Assembly: GCA_036493595.1 (NCBI GenBank)
Contig: DASXPN010000001.1
Location: 6,070-70,069 of the forward strand
Direction: 5' to 3'
Source: DATAES01 sp036493595
Lineage (GTDB): Bacteria > Actinomycetota > Acidimicrobiia > Acidimicrobiales > JACDCH01
Length of the DNA: 64,000 nt
The notes below the pieces were generated by a model. The model did not search any database. It saw only the letters and a program-made list of their open reading frames with translations, and had not been told where the DNA came from. Shown here in pieces: positions 9,322-18,055 of this stretch (positions within the stretch are counted from its first letter, which is position 1; the number at the start of each line of letters is the position of its first letter). Made by a program: the position numbers and the translations under genes.

Positions 9322-9377
9322 GCAACGCCCGGGCGTTGCACCACACGTGTTGTGGTCAGACGCCCGGGCGTTGCACC
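9322..9377. repeat. Duplicated palindromic element between convergent genes
   Basis: The 18-bp palindrome GCAACGCCCGGGCGTTGC (9322-9339) is followed by a second hairpin (ACCACA/TGTGGT, 9340-9356) and then by a second copy of ACGCCCGGGCGTTGCACC (9360-9377). The last copy overlaps the final codons of the acyl-CoA synthetase gene. It sits between two convergent stops and probably works as a two-way terminator. Confidence 0.5.
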
Positions 9378-10888
9378 GGCAAGTCGCGGAGCTGCGTCTT
9401 TTGGATCTTGCCGGTGCCGCCTTGGGGGAGCGCGTCGAGGAAGACCACGGACTTCGGCGCCTTGAAGTGGGCGAGCCGATCGCGGACCCAGTCGATGATG
9501 TCGCGCTCGGACGGAGGCGACGCCAGGTCCGCCTTCAGCGCGACGAAGGCACGGGGCACCTCACCCCACTTCTCGTCCGGGACACCGACGACCGCGACCT
9601 CCGCGACCGCGGGGTGGGCGGCGATCGCCTTCTCGACCTCGACGGACGCGATGTTCTCGCCGCCGGACACGATCACGTCCTTCTTGCGATCGACGATCGT
9701 GAGATAGCCGTCCGGGTCGACGACCGCGAGGTCACCTGTGCGCAACCATCCGCCCCGCAGCGCTTCTGCCGTTTCGGCGGGCCGGTTCCAGTAGCCGATC
9801 ATCACGTGGTTCGAGCGCGCCACGATCTCGCCGATCGTGGAACTGTCCCACGGCACCTCGGCGTCGCGGTCGTCGACGACGCGCACGTCGACGCCGGAGA
9901 TCGGTAGGCCCGTCGTCGATCGCCGGGCCAGCGACTTGGGCTCGCCGGGCTTGTCGAGCGACCGCGTCAGCGTGGGGCTCGACTCGGTCATGCCGTAACC
10001 GCAGATGCATTCGCATCCGAGCGTCGCCTCGATCTCGGCCACCAGCTCCGGGCCCGCTGGCGCGCCGCCGATCGAGACCTGTTGCAGTGACGACACATCC
10101 CGCGATGCCAGCGACGGGTGGTCGAGGATCGTGCGTGCCATCGTCGGCACCACGAAGAGCCGTGTGACGCGCTCGGCTTCGATCAGTCGGATCACTTCGC
10201 CGGCGTCGAAGCGCGGCAGCATCACGTGCACGCCGCCGAGGCCTGTGACGTAGTGCGGCGAGCCCCAGCCGTTCACGTGGAACAGCGGGATGGTGTGGAT
10301 CACGACGTCGTCGCCCGACAATCGGCCCGTCAACGCGTTGTGCACCGCGTGCAGGTACAAGCCGCGGTGCGAGAGCAACGCGCCCTTCGGTGACCCCGTC
10401 GAACCGGACGTGTAGAAGAGCTCCGCGGCAGCGTCCTCGTCGACGTCGGGCCGCGGGAACCGCTCGGCAGGTTGCGCCGCGAGCAGTGCCTCGTAGTCGT
10501 GTCCCAAAACGATCTGGCGGACGCCGTGCTGCGGATCCGGTTGATCCGGGTGGCGCAGGAGCACGACCGCGTCGCTGTCGTCGAGCACGAACCGCGTCTC
10601 GGCTGAGGCGAGACGAATGTTCAGCGGCAGCAGCACTGCATCGGCGAGCAACACGCCGTAGTACGCCTCGAGCAGCTCGTGGGTGTTGCCGCACAGCCAC
10701 GCCACCCGATCGCCGGGCTGCACCCCGACCTCGCGCGTCAACACCCACGCGAGACGGTCACAACGCGCCGCGAACTCCGCGTACGTGAACCGGTCGGGAC
10801 CGTCGACGATGCCGGTGCGCGCCGGGAACAGCCGTCTCGCTCGCTCGAGGAAATCGAGCGGTGTGAGCGGGACGTTCAAGCGGCCCAC
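9356..10888 (-). CDS. Acyl-CoA synthetase (AMP-dependent ligase)
   Basis: A 510-aa ANL-superfamily ligase that activates a carboxylic acid as acyl-AMP and then forms the CoA thioester. Visible motifs are the ATP-binding YTSGSTGSPKGALLSHRG, the adenylate motif CGYGMTESSP, the hinge region WLRTGDLAVVDPDGYLTIVDRKKD, and the C-terminal lysine motif GGTGKIQK. Length is standard for fatty-acid or aryl-acid CoA ligases. GTG at 10888 overlaps the stop of the upstream phosphodiesterase gene by 13 bp; a TTG three codons later is an alternative start. With the next two genes it forms a minus-strand lipid operon. Confidence 0.9.
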   Translation of the reverse strand: MGRLNVPLTPLDFLERARRLFPARTGIVDGPDRFTYAEFAARCDRLAWVLTREVGVQPGDRVAWLCGNTHELLEAYYGVLLADAVLLPLNIRLASAETRFVLDDSDAVVLLRHPDQPDPQHGVRQIVLGHDYEALLAAQPAERFPRPDVDEDAAAELFYTSGSTGSPKGALLSHRGLYLHAVHNALTGRLSGDDVVIHTIPLFHVNGWGSPHYVTGLGGVHVMLPRFDAGEVIRLIEAERVTRLFVVPTMARTILDHPSLASRDVSSLQQVSIGGAPAGPELVAEIEATLGCECICGYGMTESSPTLTRSLDKPGEPKSLARRSTTGLPISGVDVRVVDDRDAEVPWDSSTIGEIVARSNHVMIGYWNRPAETAEALRGGWLRTGDLAVVDPDGYLTIVDRKKDVIVSGGENIASVEVEKAIAAHPAVAEVAVVGVPDEKWGEVPRAFVALKADLASPPSERDIIDWVRDRLAHFKAPKSVVFLDALPQGGTGKIQKTQLRDLPVQRPGV

Positions 10889-11640
10889 TCACCGCGTTGC
10901 TCGAGCACGTCGCGCAACACTTTGGGTCGATCGGTCATGATCCCGTCGACACCGAGGTCGAGCAGGCGCACCATCTCGTCCGCCTCGTCGATCGTCCACA
11001 CGTGCACCTGCATGCCGCGCCGATGAGCAGTGTCGACGAACTCGGCGCTGACGATCTCCGTGTCGAGATAGTGCGTCGGTACCTGCACGCACGGCGCCGG
11101 GAGCTCGGGCACGTCCTCACCCTGCGCCGCCAGCCCGAGTTGCAGGATGCCCATGGGACCGAGCGAGGTGCACACGCCAGGCAACAGTGTGCGCACGCGC
11201 TCGAGTCGTTCGTCGCTGAACGCACCGATGCAGACGCGGTCGACCGCATCGCACTTCCGCAGCGCGGCCACCAACGCGTCGACCGCGCCGTCATGCTTCG
11301 GATCGATGTTGACGCGCACGTCCGGCCATGCCTCGAGCAGATCCTCGAACCGCGGGATCGGCTCGCGACCGTCGACCTTCGCCTCCTTCACCACCGACCA
11401 GGGCAACGCGTCGACGCGACCATTTTTGTCGGTGACACGGTCGAGCACGTCGTCGTGAAACGCGAGCAGCACGCCGTCACTCGTCACGTGGACGTCGGTC
11501 TCCAGGTAGCGGTAACCGAGCGATACGGCATGCTCGAACGCCGGCATCGTGTTCTCCGGCACCTCGCTGGCGCCGCCTCGATGCGCGAACGGGATCGGTC
11601 GGGGCCAGTCGAGGAACGTGAAGTCGCCGGCAGATGCCAC
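10876..11640 (-). CDS. Glycerophosphodiester phosphodiesterase
   Basis: A 254-aa TIM-barrel hydrolase (GDPD family) that cleaves deacylated phospholipid head groups to glycerol-3-phosphate. The signature FAHRGGASEVPENTMPAF lies at residues 18-35, followed by LETDVHVTSDGVLLAFHDD, which supplies the metal-binding Glu/Asp and the second catalytic His. There is no signal peptide, so it is cytoplasmic. It lies between acyl-CoA synthetase and cyclopropane-fatty-acid synthase, all on one strand with tiny gaps, which suggests a phospholipid turnover and remodelling operon. Confidence 0.9.
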   Translation of the reverse strand: MASAGDFTFLDWPRPIPFAHRGGASEVPENTMPAFEHAVSLGYRYLETDVHVTSDGVLLAFHDDVLDRVTDKNGRVDALPWSVVKEAKVDGREPIPRFEDLLEAWPDVRVNIDPKHDGAVDALVAALRKCDAVDRVCIGAFSDERLERVRTLLPGVCTSLGPMGILQLGLAAQGEDVPELPAPCVQVPTHYLDTEIVSAEFVDTAHRRGMQVHVWTIDEADEMVRLLDLGVDGIMTDRPKVLRDVLEQRGEWAA

Positions 11641-11649
11641 CCGGCGAAG

Positions 11650-12918
11650 CTATCCAGCCGCGGTCAACGGCGTGTTGTCCCACCGCAAGCGCCACGGCAT
11701 CCCCGAGCGACCGTCGTCGGGCTTGACTGCGAGCACTTGGTGGATCTGCGCACGGTTCGCCTCGAAGTTCAGCGCGGACCCGGCCATGTAGAGCCGCCAG
11801 ATGCGGGCACGCGCCTGGCCCACCAGCTCGACCGCTTCGTCCCAGCCCGCCTCGAGGTTGGCGACCCAGTGCCGCAACGTCTTGGCGTAGTGCTCGCGGA
11901 GCGACTCGACGTGGCGCACCTCGAATCCCGCCTGCTGCAGGCGCGACACCACCCGGCCGACCTCGTGCAGCTCGCCGTCTGGGAACACGTAACGCTCGAT
12001 GAAGCCGGTCCGCGAGAGCTTCGGCCTGAGGTTGCCGTCCGCACGGGGCGGGCAGCTGATGCCGTGGTTCAGCAAGCGGCCGCCCGGAGGCAGCAGGTCG
12101 TACAGGCGAGCGAAGTACTCGGACAGGCGCGACTCGCCGACGTGTTCGAACATGCCGATGGACGAGATCGCGTCGAACGGTCCGTCGCTCACGAGCCGGT
12201 AGTCCTGGTTGCGGATCTGCACGCGATCGGCGAGTCCTTCGTCCGCCACGCGCTTCGAGGCCAGCTCGACTTGGCGGCCGGCGATCGTGATGCCGACCGC
12301 GTTCACGTCGTGGTGTTCGGCGGCGTGCATGGCCATGCCGCCCCACCCGCAGCCAACGTCGAGCAACCGCATCCCGGGCTTCAGTTCGAGCTTGCGGCAC
12401 ACCAACTCGTACTTGCTCGCCTGCGCGTCCTCGAGTGACATCGCGTCGTCGGAGAAGACGGCACACGAGTACGTGAGCGACGGCCCGAGAAACAGCCGGT
12501 AGAAGTCATTGGAGACGTCGTAGTGGTGCGAGATCGCGGCTCGGTCACGCGCCACCGAGTGGCGACGACCACGCAACTTCGCCTCCTCCGGAGGCGCGGG
12601 CAGCGGTCGCAGGTTCTTGATGCCCACTTCTTTGACGGCGGCGACGATCTCGTGGCGATCCAGCTTCACGTTGGGGAGTCGGTCACGCAGCCCCAGCGCG
12701 GCGAACACATCGCCTTCGAGATCGAGATCGCCCGCCACATAAGCGCGAGCGAAGCCCAACTCACCCGGTGCGGTGACGATGCGACGGAGCGCGTCGGGTG
12801 ACTTGATGAGGATCGTCGCCGGTGGATCGGCGGGACCGAGCGCGCTCCCGTCATAGGCTCGAATGCCTATCGGTAGGTCACTTCCCAGCAACGATTCGAT
12901 GATCGAGGCAAGTGCCAT
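11650..12918 (-). CDS. Cyclopropane-fatty-acyl-phospholipid synthase family protein
   Basis: A 422-aa SAM-dependent enzyme that adds a methylene or methyl group to unsaturated acyl chains of membrane phospholipids. An N-terminal lipid-binding domain is followed by AISHHYDVSNDFYRLFLGPS, then SAM motif I LLDVGCGWGGMAMHAAEHH and SIGMFEHVG, all diagnostic of CFA synthases. ATG at 12918 begins MALASIIESLLGSDLP. A GGAGG-like site lies upstream. It is the promoter-proximal gene of the lipid operon and diverges from the aldehyde dehydrogenase with 67 bp between starts. Confidence 0.92.
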   Translation of the reverse strand: MALASIIESLLGSDLPIGIRAYDGSALGPADPPATILIKSPDALRRIVTAPGELGFARAYVAGDLDLEGDVFAALGLRDRLPNVKLDRHEIVAAVKEVGIKNLRPLPAPPEEAKLRGRRHSVARDRAAISHHYDVSNDFYRLFLGPSLTYSCAVFSDDAMSLEDAQASKYELVCRKLELKPGMRLLDVGCGWGGMAMHAAEHHDVNAVGITIAGRQVELASKRVADEGLADRVQIRNQDYRLVSDGPFDAISSIGMFEHVGESRLSEYFARLYDLLPPGGRLLNHGISCPPRADGNLRPKLSRTGFIERYVFPDGELHEVGRVVSRLQQAGFEVRHVESLREHYAKTLRHWVANLEAGWDEAVELVGQARARIWRLYMAGSALNFEANRAQIHQVLAVKPDDGRSGMPWRLRWDNTPLTAAG

Positions 12919-12985
12919 CGGGCAACCTCCGCCGTCTCGTCTGTCGTGGTGATTCAAGCATGCCCCGTTCGGGCATGGGAGCAAC

Positions 12986-14410
12986 ATGGTCGAGCAGCAT
13001 CTGATCCCGCTGGCCGGTGAGCGCTTCGGCGCCGACGAGTCGATCGAGGTGGTCAATCCGTTCGACGGTTCGACTGTCGGCTGGGTGCCGAAGTGCGGCG
13101 AGGCGGATGTGAAGCGGGCGGTGCGCGCGGCTGGCGAGGCCCTGCGCCGCGAGCCGATCCCGCCGTGGCGGCGGGCCGAGATCCTCGACCGCGCCGCAGA
13201 ATTGTTGGCGGAGCGGCATGAGGAGTTCGCGAAGACGATCGCGATCGAAGCCGCGAAGCCGATCAAGACCGCGCGCGTCGAAGCGACACGCGCGGTCAGC
13301 ACGTTCCGATTCTCGGCTGCGGTCGCGCGCACGTCGACCGGTGAGATGGTGCCGATGGACGCGAGCGACGTCGGCGAGGGAAAGCTCGGCTTCGTGCTGC
13401 GCGTGCCGGTGGGCGTCGTCGGCGCGATCAGCCCGTTCAACTTCCCGCTGAACCTCGTCGCGCACAAGCTCGCTCCCGCCATCGCGGCCGGATGTCCTGT
13501 GGTGTTGAAGCCGGCCAGCCAGACCCCGTTCTCCGCCATCGCGCTCGCGGAGTTGCTGCTCGACGAGTGCGGGCTGCCGGAGAATTGGTTGAACGTCGTC
13601 ACCGGCGGTGGCGGCGACATCGGCAATGCGCTGGTCGACCATCCCGATGTCGCGCTCATCACATTCACCGGTTCGCCACCCGTCGGTTGGGCCATCCGCC
13701 AGCGGGCGCCACGCAAGCGCGTCGGCCTCGAGCTGGGCAACAACGCGCCGGTGATCATCGAGCCGAGCGGCGACTGGAAGACTGCGGCGTCGAAGATCAA
13801 GGTGGCCGGGTTCAGCCATGCCGGGCAGTCGTGCATCTCGACCCAGCGCGTGTACGTGCACCGGTCGATTCACGACGATTTCGTCGCAGGACTCGTCGAC
13901 CAGGTCTCGTCGCTCGTCGTCGGCAACCCCCTCGACGAGGCCACGGATGTGTCCGCCCTGATCTCGCCTGACGACACCGAGCGGGTGATCGGGTGGATCG
14001 ACGAAGCGTCGGCGACGGGCGCCCACGTCGAGGTCGGTGGCCACGTGCACGGTCGCCTCCTCGAGCCGACCGTCCTCACCGGCGTGCTGCCCGACATGAA
14101 GGTGTGCACCGAGGAGGTCTTCGGCCCGGTCGTCGGCGTCGCGGCGTACGACGACGTCGATGAAGCGCTTCAGCTCGCCAACGACACGCGGTACGGACTG
14201 CAAGCGGCGATCTTCACCAACGAGCTGGGCGTCGCGCTGCGGGCGGCGCGCTCGCTCGACTTCGGGGGCGTGCTCGTCAACGAGGTGCCGACGTGGCGCA
14301 CCGACCAGATGCCGTACGGCGGTCTCCGCGACAGCGGCAACACGCGCGAAGGCCCCGCGTACGCGGTTCGCGAGATGACCGAGGAACGGCTCGTCGTCAT
14401 CCAGGGCTGA
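12986..14410 (+). CDS. NAD(P)-dependent aldehyde dehydrogenase
   Basis: A 474-aa ALDH-superfamily enzyme oxidising an aldehyde to its acid. The cofactor fold contains ISPFNFPLNLVAHKLAPAIA and FTGSPPVGWAI. The catalytic glutamate is in GLELGNNAP and the nucleophilic cysteine in AGQSCISTQRV. The C-terminal EEVFGPVVGV and PYGGLRDSGN are also present. Within the family it resembles lactaldehyde/succinate-semialdehyde-type enzymes, but the aldehyde is not identifiable. GGGAGC precedes the ATG by a good distance. It starts a plus-strand run of genes that continues to 17.3 kb. Confidence 0.9.
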   Translation: MVEQHLIPLAGERFGADESIEVVNPFDGSTVGWVPKCGEADVKRAVRAAGEALRREPIPPWRRAEILDRAAELLAERHEEFAKTIAIEAAKPIKTARVEATRAVSTFRFSAAVARTSTGEMVPMDASDVGEGKLGFVLRVPVGVVGAISPFNFPLNLVAHKLAPAIAAGCPVVLKPASQTPFSAIALAELLLDECGLPENWLNVVTGGGGDIGNALVDHPDVALITFTGSPPVGWAIRQRAPRKRVGLELGNNAPVIIEPSGDWKTAASKIKVAGFSHAGQSCISTQRVYVHRSIHDDFVAGLVDQVSSLVVGNPLDEATDVSALISPDDTERVIGWIDEASATGAHVEVGGHVHGRLLEPTVLTGVLPDMKVCTEEVFGPVVGVAAYDDVDEALQLANDTRYGLQAAIFTNELGVALRAARSLDFGGVLVNEVPTWRTDQMPYGGLRDSGNTREGPAYAVREMTEERLVVIQG

Positions 14411-14427
14411 TCGCGCGATCGACGGCG

Positions 14428-14817
14428 ATGATCGACCCCGACGACCCACCGCGCTGGTGGACAGTGGACGAAGCGAACGCGGTTCGCCCTCGCGTCATCG
14501 AAGTCGTCGAGCGCGCCCAGACGGCCGCCGTCGAACTGGCGCGCCGGTCGGCTGACCTCGCCGAACAAGCGGTGGGCAATGGTCATGCGCCGCCAACGGA
14601 AGAGGCAGTCATCTTCCACACTGCGATCGCTGAGCTCGAAGTGGACGGCATCGTCTTGCGTGATGTCCGCCAAGGTCTCGTGGACTTCCCAGCTCGCGCG
14701 CCCGACGGCCGCGGCTACTGGCTGTGCTGGCTGACCACCGAACCGGAGGTGGCGTGGTGGCACTGGCCGGAGGACGGTTTCGCAGGTCGCACGCCGCTCT
14801 CCACGCCTCCCCGCTGA
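14428..14817 (+). CDS. DUF2203 family protein
   Basis: A 129-aa protein matching DUF2203. It has an N-terminal WTVDEANAVRPRVIEVVERA helix, a middle region on divisions between helices, and the conserved C-terminal tail with VRQGLVDFPARAPDGR followed by YWLCWLTTEPEVAWWHWPED. Function of the family is unknown. The start ATG at 14428, 17 bp after the aldehyde dehydrogenase stop, gives the usual family length and suggests co-transcription. Confidence 0.8.
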   Translation: MIDPDDPPRWWTVDEANAVRPRVIEVVERAQTAAVELARRSADLAEQAVGNGHAPPTEEAVIFHTAIAELEVDGIVLRDVRQGLVDFPARAPDGRGYWLCWLTTEPEVAWWHWPEDGFAGRTPLSTPPR

Positions 14818-14874
14818 GCACTGACTACCGTCCTCTACCTTGTTCGCCTCGCTCATCTGCGCTCGCGCGGTCTG

Positions 14875-15666
14875 ATGGATCCCACCGCTCGCTTCACCAC
14901 GCTCGTGCAGGGGCCGGAGCCCGCCATCCCGCTCGACCAGCTCGCGCTGCTGGTGGCGGCTCATGCGGACCACGGGCTCGACATCGGCCGCTCGATCGAC
15001 CGCCTCGACGAGATCGCCGACCGTTGCACCGACCGGTCCTTCGGCGGCCTGACCCATCACCTGTTCGCGGAGGAAGGCTTCGGGGGCAACCGCGACGACT
15101 ACTACGACCCTCGCAACTCGTTCCTCAATGACGTCATCGAGCGCCGCCTCGGGATCCCGATCACACTGGGGATCGTGGCCATCGAGATCGGCCGCCGCAT
15201 AGGGGTGCCTGTCGTCGGCATCGGCATGCCCGGCCACTTCCTCGTACGTGACGCCTTGTCTCGCGAGCGCTACGCCGACCCATTCGAGGGCGTGTTGCTC
15301 GACACCGATGGCTGCCGCGACCTCTTCGTGCGCACGCAGAACCGGGCCGAGTTCGACGACAGCTGGCTCGCCCCGGTCGGCACTCGGGCCATCGTCGCCC
15401 GGCTGCTCGCCAACCTGAAGGGCATCTACCTGTCGCGCCGCGATCGGAGCAGCTTGGCGTGGGTGCTCGAGTTGCGGGCCGAGGTGCCGGGGGTCCCGCT
15501 GGAGGAGCGCCGAGAGCTCGCGTCCGCACTCGCGGCGGACGGGAAGTTCATGCAAGCCGCGTCCGTGCTCGACCGACTGGCGGAGTTGGCGAAGGTCGCC
15601 GACAACCAGGAGCTGGTCGAGGAGTCCACCCGCGGCGCGACACGACTACGAGCCAGGCTCAACTGA
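14875..15666 (+). CDS. SirB1-type transglutaminase-like / TPR protein
   Basis: A 263-aa protein of the SirB1/transglutaminase-like family. The signature YYDPRNSFLNDVIERRLG-IPITL and VVGIGMPGHFLVR lies in the middle, and the C-terminal part is helical and TPR-like (residues ~190-255). The canonical transglutaminase cysteine is replaced by Ser/Asn-type residues at the NSFLNDV position, as in most SirB1 homologues, so catalysis is doubtful. Its role is not established. The stop overlaps the following membrane-protein start in TGATG, indicating translational coupling. Confidence 0.82.
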   Translation: MDPTARFTTLVQGPEPAIPLDQLALLVAAHADHGLDIGRSIDRLDEIADRCTDRSFGGLTHHLFAEEGFGGNRDDYYDPRNSFLNDVIERRLGIPITLGIVAIEIGRRIGVPVVGIGMPGHFLVRDALSRERYADPFEGVLLDTDGCRDLFVRTQNRAEFDDSWLAPVGTRAIVARLLANLKGIYLSRRDRSSLAWVLELRAEVPGVPLEERRELASALAADGKFMQAASVLDRLAELAKVADNQELVEESTRGATRLRARLN

Positions 15667-16094
15667 TGGATCTCTTGATCCTGCTCGTGTTCGTCGTGGG
15701 GTTCGCATTCCTCTTGGCGGTCGGAAGGCGCGAGCGAGCGCGCAGGCGAGAGGCGGCCGAGACGGTCACGTTCGTCGTGAACGACTGGGGGGTGAAGCGC
15801 ACTCTGGCGGATGGCCGGCGCGAAGAGGTCAGCTGGACCGAAGTGAACGAGGTCAGGCTCACGACGCTGCCGAAGGGACCATGGGGCGACCGCGTACGAG
15901 TGATCCTCGACGGCGGGGGAGAGCGGGGCTGCATCGTGCCGTACGAGACGGCCTACGACGGCGGACTGGTGGATCGCGTGACCGCGCTGCCTGGTTTCGA
16001 CCATCGCACCCTCGCCGAGGTGCTCGACAAGCCCCAGACCGGCACCGTCGTGGTGTGGGCGCGCACGGCGTCGCACCCCGAGCCTTCTTCTTGA
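15666..16094 (+). CDS. Small single-pass membrane protein
   Basis: A 142-aa protein with one N-terminal transmembrane helix (LLILLVFVVGFAFLLAV, residues ~3-19), an Arg-rich cytoplasmic stop-transfer segment, and a compact beta-rich domain (TFVVNDWGVKRTLADGRREE, SWTEVNEVRL). This domain layout recalls PH-like or YcxB-type membrane-associated domains, but I cannot assign a family with confidence. The start ATG overlaps the upstream stop, so it is co-expressed with the SirB1-like gene. Confidence 0.65.
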   Translation: MDLLILLVFVVGFAFLLAVGRRERARRREAAETVTFVVNDWGVKRTLADGRREEVSWTEVNEVRLTTLPKGPWGDRVRVILDGGGERGCIVPYETAYDGGLVDRVTALPGFDHRTLAEVLDKPQTGTVVVWARTASHPEPSS

Positions 16095-16107
16095 CCGGGA
16101 GTTCTGA

Positions 16108-16123
16108 TTGACCCGACGGTCAA
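16108..16123. promoter_or_regulatory. Operator-like inverted repeat TTGACC-N4-GGTCAA
   Basis: A perfect 6-bp inverted repeat TTGACC/GGTCAA separated by CGAC ends 16 bp before the acyl-CoA dehydrogenase start. This size and position fit a TetR-family operator, a class that commonly controls acyl-CoA catabolism genes in actinomycetes. A near copy (TTGACCCGACGTTAA) lies before the P450 gene at 45,184. No regulator gene is adjacent. Confidence 0.45.
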
Positions 16124-16139
16124 GTTACGCTCCGACCTC

Positions 16140-17321
16140 ATGAGTGTTACTGAGGACGAGGTCGTCGAGCGCACCGAAAAGTTGCTGGTCGACCATCCAC
16201 CGAAGGAGACGGACGCCGTCGACTTCCTCGGCGCACAGTTCGACGCCGGTCTCGCGTGGGTGCACTTCCCCGAGGGCAACGGTGGTCTCGAAACCAGCCC
16301 GAAGCATCAGCGCACGATCAACGAGATCCTCACGCAGGCGGGCGCGCCGTTCCCGTACGGCCGCAACCCCATCGGCTACGGAATGGGTGCGCCGACCGTC
16401 GTCACCCACGGCAGCGACGCGCAGCGCCAGCGCTACCTGCGGCCGCTGTTCACCGGCGAAGAGGTGTGGTGCCAGTTGTTCAGCGAGCCGGGCGCGGGCT
16501 CCGACGTGGCGAGCCTGTCGGCGCGTGCGGTGCGCGACGGCGAGGAGTGGATCGTCAACGGCCAGAAGGTGTGGACGACACTCGCCCACCTCGCTCGCTG
16601 GGGGATGCTGATCGCCCGCACCGATCCCGAAGCACCCAAGCACAAGGGCATGACGTACTTCGTCGTCGACATGCACGCGCCGGGTGTCGAGGTGAAGCCG
16701 CTGTTCCAGATCACCGGCGAGGCCGAGTTCAACGAGGTCTTCTTCACGGACGTGCGCATCCCCGACGCCGAACGCCTCGGTGACGTCGGCGAGGGTTGGC
16801 GCGTATCGATCACGACGCTCATGAACGAGCGCGTCGCGATAGGCGGGCAGATGCCGCCGCGCGGCGGGGGTTTCATCGGCGAAGCCGTGAAGGTGTGGAA
16901 GGCGAAGGGCCACGACGATCCCGCGATGCGCGACGAGCTCATGAAGCTGTGGGTGCGCGCCGAGGTGCTGCGCCTCACCAACATCCGGGCGCAGCAGTCG
17001 CGGGCGGTCGGCAACCCCGGCCCCGAGGGGTCGATCGGCAAGGCGGCGGCGGCCGATCTCAACAAGGACGTGTCCGCCTTCACGATGAACCTGCTCGGCG
17101 CTGACGGGTTGTTGAAGCCCGGGGGCTACCCGATGGACCGGCCGAAGCACGCGATGTTGTGGGCCAACCCGCAGCAGGCGTTCTTGCGGGCCCGTGCCAA
17201 CTCGATCGAGGGCGGCACCACCGAGATCATGAAGAACATCCTCGGTGAGCGCGTTCTCGGCCTGCCCGGCGACGTCCGCGTCGACAAGGAGCTCCCCTGG
17301 TCGAAGGTCCCCCGCTCCTGA
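16140..17321 (+). CDS. Acyl-CoA dehydrogenase
   Basis: A 393-aa flavoenzyme of the acyl-CoA dehydrogenase family, which introduces an alpha-beta double bond into acyl-CoA and passes electrons to ETF. Conserved segments include CQLFSEPGAGSDVASL, the FAD-binding VNGQKVWTTLAHLARWG, and C-terminal ARANSIEGGTTEIMKNILGE. The start codon ATG follows an operator-like palindrome, so expression is probably controlled by a TetR-type lipid-responsive regulator. Chain length preference cannot be read; the divergent N-terminus resembles actinomycete enzymes for branched or steroid side-chain substrates. Confidence 0.92.
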   Translation: MSVTEDEVVERTEKLLVDHPPKETDAVDFLGAQFDAGLAWVHFPEGNGGLETSPKHQRTINEILTQAGAPFPYGRNPIGYGMGAPTVVTHGSDAQRQRYLRPLFTGEEVWCQLFSEPGAGSDVASLSARAVRDGEEWIVNGQKVWTTLAHLARWGMLIARTDPEAPKHKGMTYFVVDMHAPGVEVKPLFQITGEAEFNEVFFTDVRIPDAERLGDVGEGWRVSITTLMNERVAIGGQMPPRGGGFIGEAVKVWKAKGHDDPAMRDELMKLWVRAEVLRLTNIRAQQSRAVGNPGPEGSIGKAAAADLNKDVSAFTMNLLGADGLLKPGGYPMDRPKHAMLWANPQQAFLRARANSIEGGTTEIMKNILGERVLGLPGDVRVDKELPWSKVPRS

Positions 17322-17354
17322 CCTGACTGCCGCCGCTGGCCGCTCGCACCAGCG

Positions 17355-17403
17355 AATGTTGGTGCCATTGCGGGGCCATGGCCCCGCAATGGACCCGGAG
17401 AAC
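17355..17403. repeat. Intergenic palindromic repeat, copy A
   Basis: The core is a perfect 28-bp palindrome (17365-17392) made of CCATTGCGGGGCC and its mirror around the central ATGG. The whole 49-bp block matches, in reverse complement, copy B at 38,853-38,901 with one mismatch, and is related to copy C at 24,416-24,459. It lies between two convergent genes and could act as a two-way terminator, but its sequence conservation at distant sites suggests a dispersed REP-like family. Confidence 0.75.
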
Positions 17404-17421
17404 AACGTCGGATCGGCGGAA

Positions 17422-18021
17422 TCAGAGGAGGGCGCGGACGTGGCCGTGCTCGTTGATCGAGCGCAGTTGCCGCTGTCCGGTGCGGGCCGCCATCACCCGT
17501 GAGATCCCCGCGTAGGCGGGTTCGAAGAACATCAGCGGCTCGATGCCGAGCAGCTGTGCGAGGTACGCGTTGATCACGCCGCCGTGGCACACGACCGCGA
17601 CGCTGCGTCCAGCGTTCGACGCGATCACTCGCTCGATCGCTTCGACGACGACCGATTGGAACGTCGCCGGGTCGACCTCGCCGTCGGACCCCCACCGACC
17701 GGCGATCAAGTCGTCCCACCGCTCGTCCTTCTCCGCCTTCAGCTCCTCGTACGGGATGTAGAAGTGCGAGTGACGGTCGAATTCGGCGAGCTCTTGATCG
17801 ACGACGAGGTCGAGACCTGTGCGAGCGGCGACGTGCTCGGCAGTCTGCAGTGCACGCCGTAACGGGCTGGCGATGAGGACGTCGACGCGGTCGTGCGACA
17901 GGAACTCCGCGAGCGCTTCGGCTTGGGAGTGACCGACCTCGCTCAGCTCGGGATCGGCCGCCGTTCCTTCCTCCATCTCGACGCGAAGGGGGAGCGCGTG
18001 ACGGATGAGGAGGAGTTCCAT
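17422..18021 (-). CDS. Histidine phosphatase / phosphoglycerate mutase family protein
   Basis: A 199-aa histidine-phosphatase-superfamily enzyme. The catalytic LLLIRHALP motif (His at residue 8) opens the protein and replaces the usual RHG/RHGE by RHA. ASPLRRALQTAEHVA supplies the second arginine, and VCHGGVINAYL holds the second active-site histidine. The acidic residue EFDRHSHF matches the family's proton donor region. Substrate is unknown; relatives dephosphorylate sugar phosphates, alpha-ribazole phosphate or lipid phosphates. ATG at 18021 diverges from the VOC gene with 34 bp between starts. Confidence 0.85.
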   Translation of the reverse strand: MELLLIRHALPLRVEMEEGTAADPELSEVGHSQAEALAEFLSHDRVDVLIASPLRRALQTAEHVAARTGLDLVVDQELAEFDRHSHFYIPYEELKAEKDERWDDLIAGRWGSDGEVDPATFQSVVVEAIERVIASNAGRSVAVVCHGGVINAYLAQLLGIEPLMFFEPAYAGISRVMAARTGQRQLRSINEHGHVRALL

Positions 18022-18055
18022 CGACCCTGGAACGTAGTGCCGTAGGGTCGAGTCG

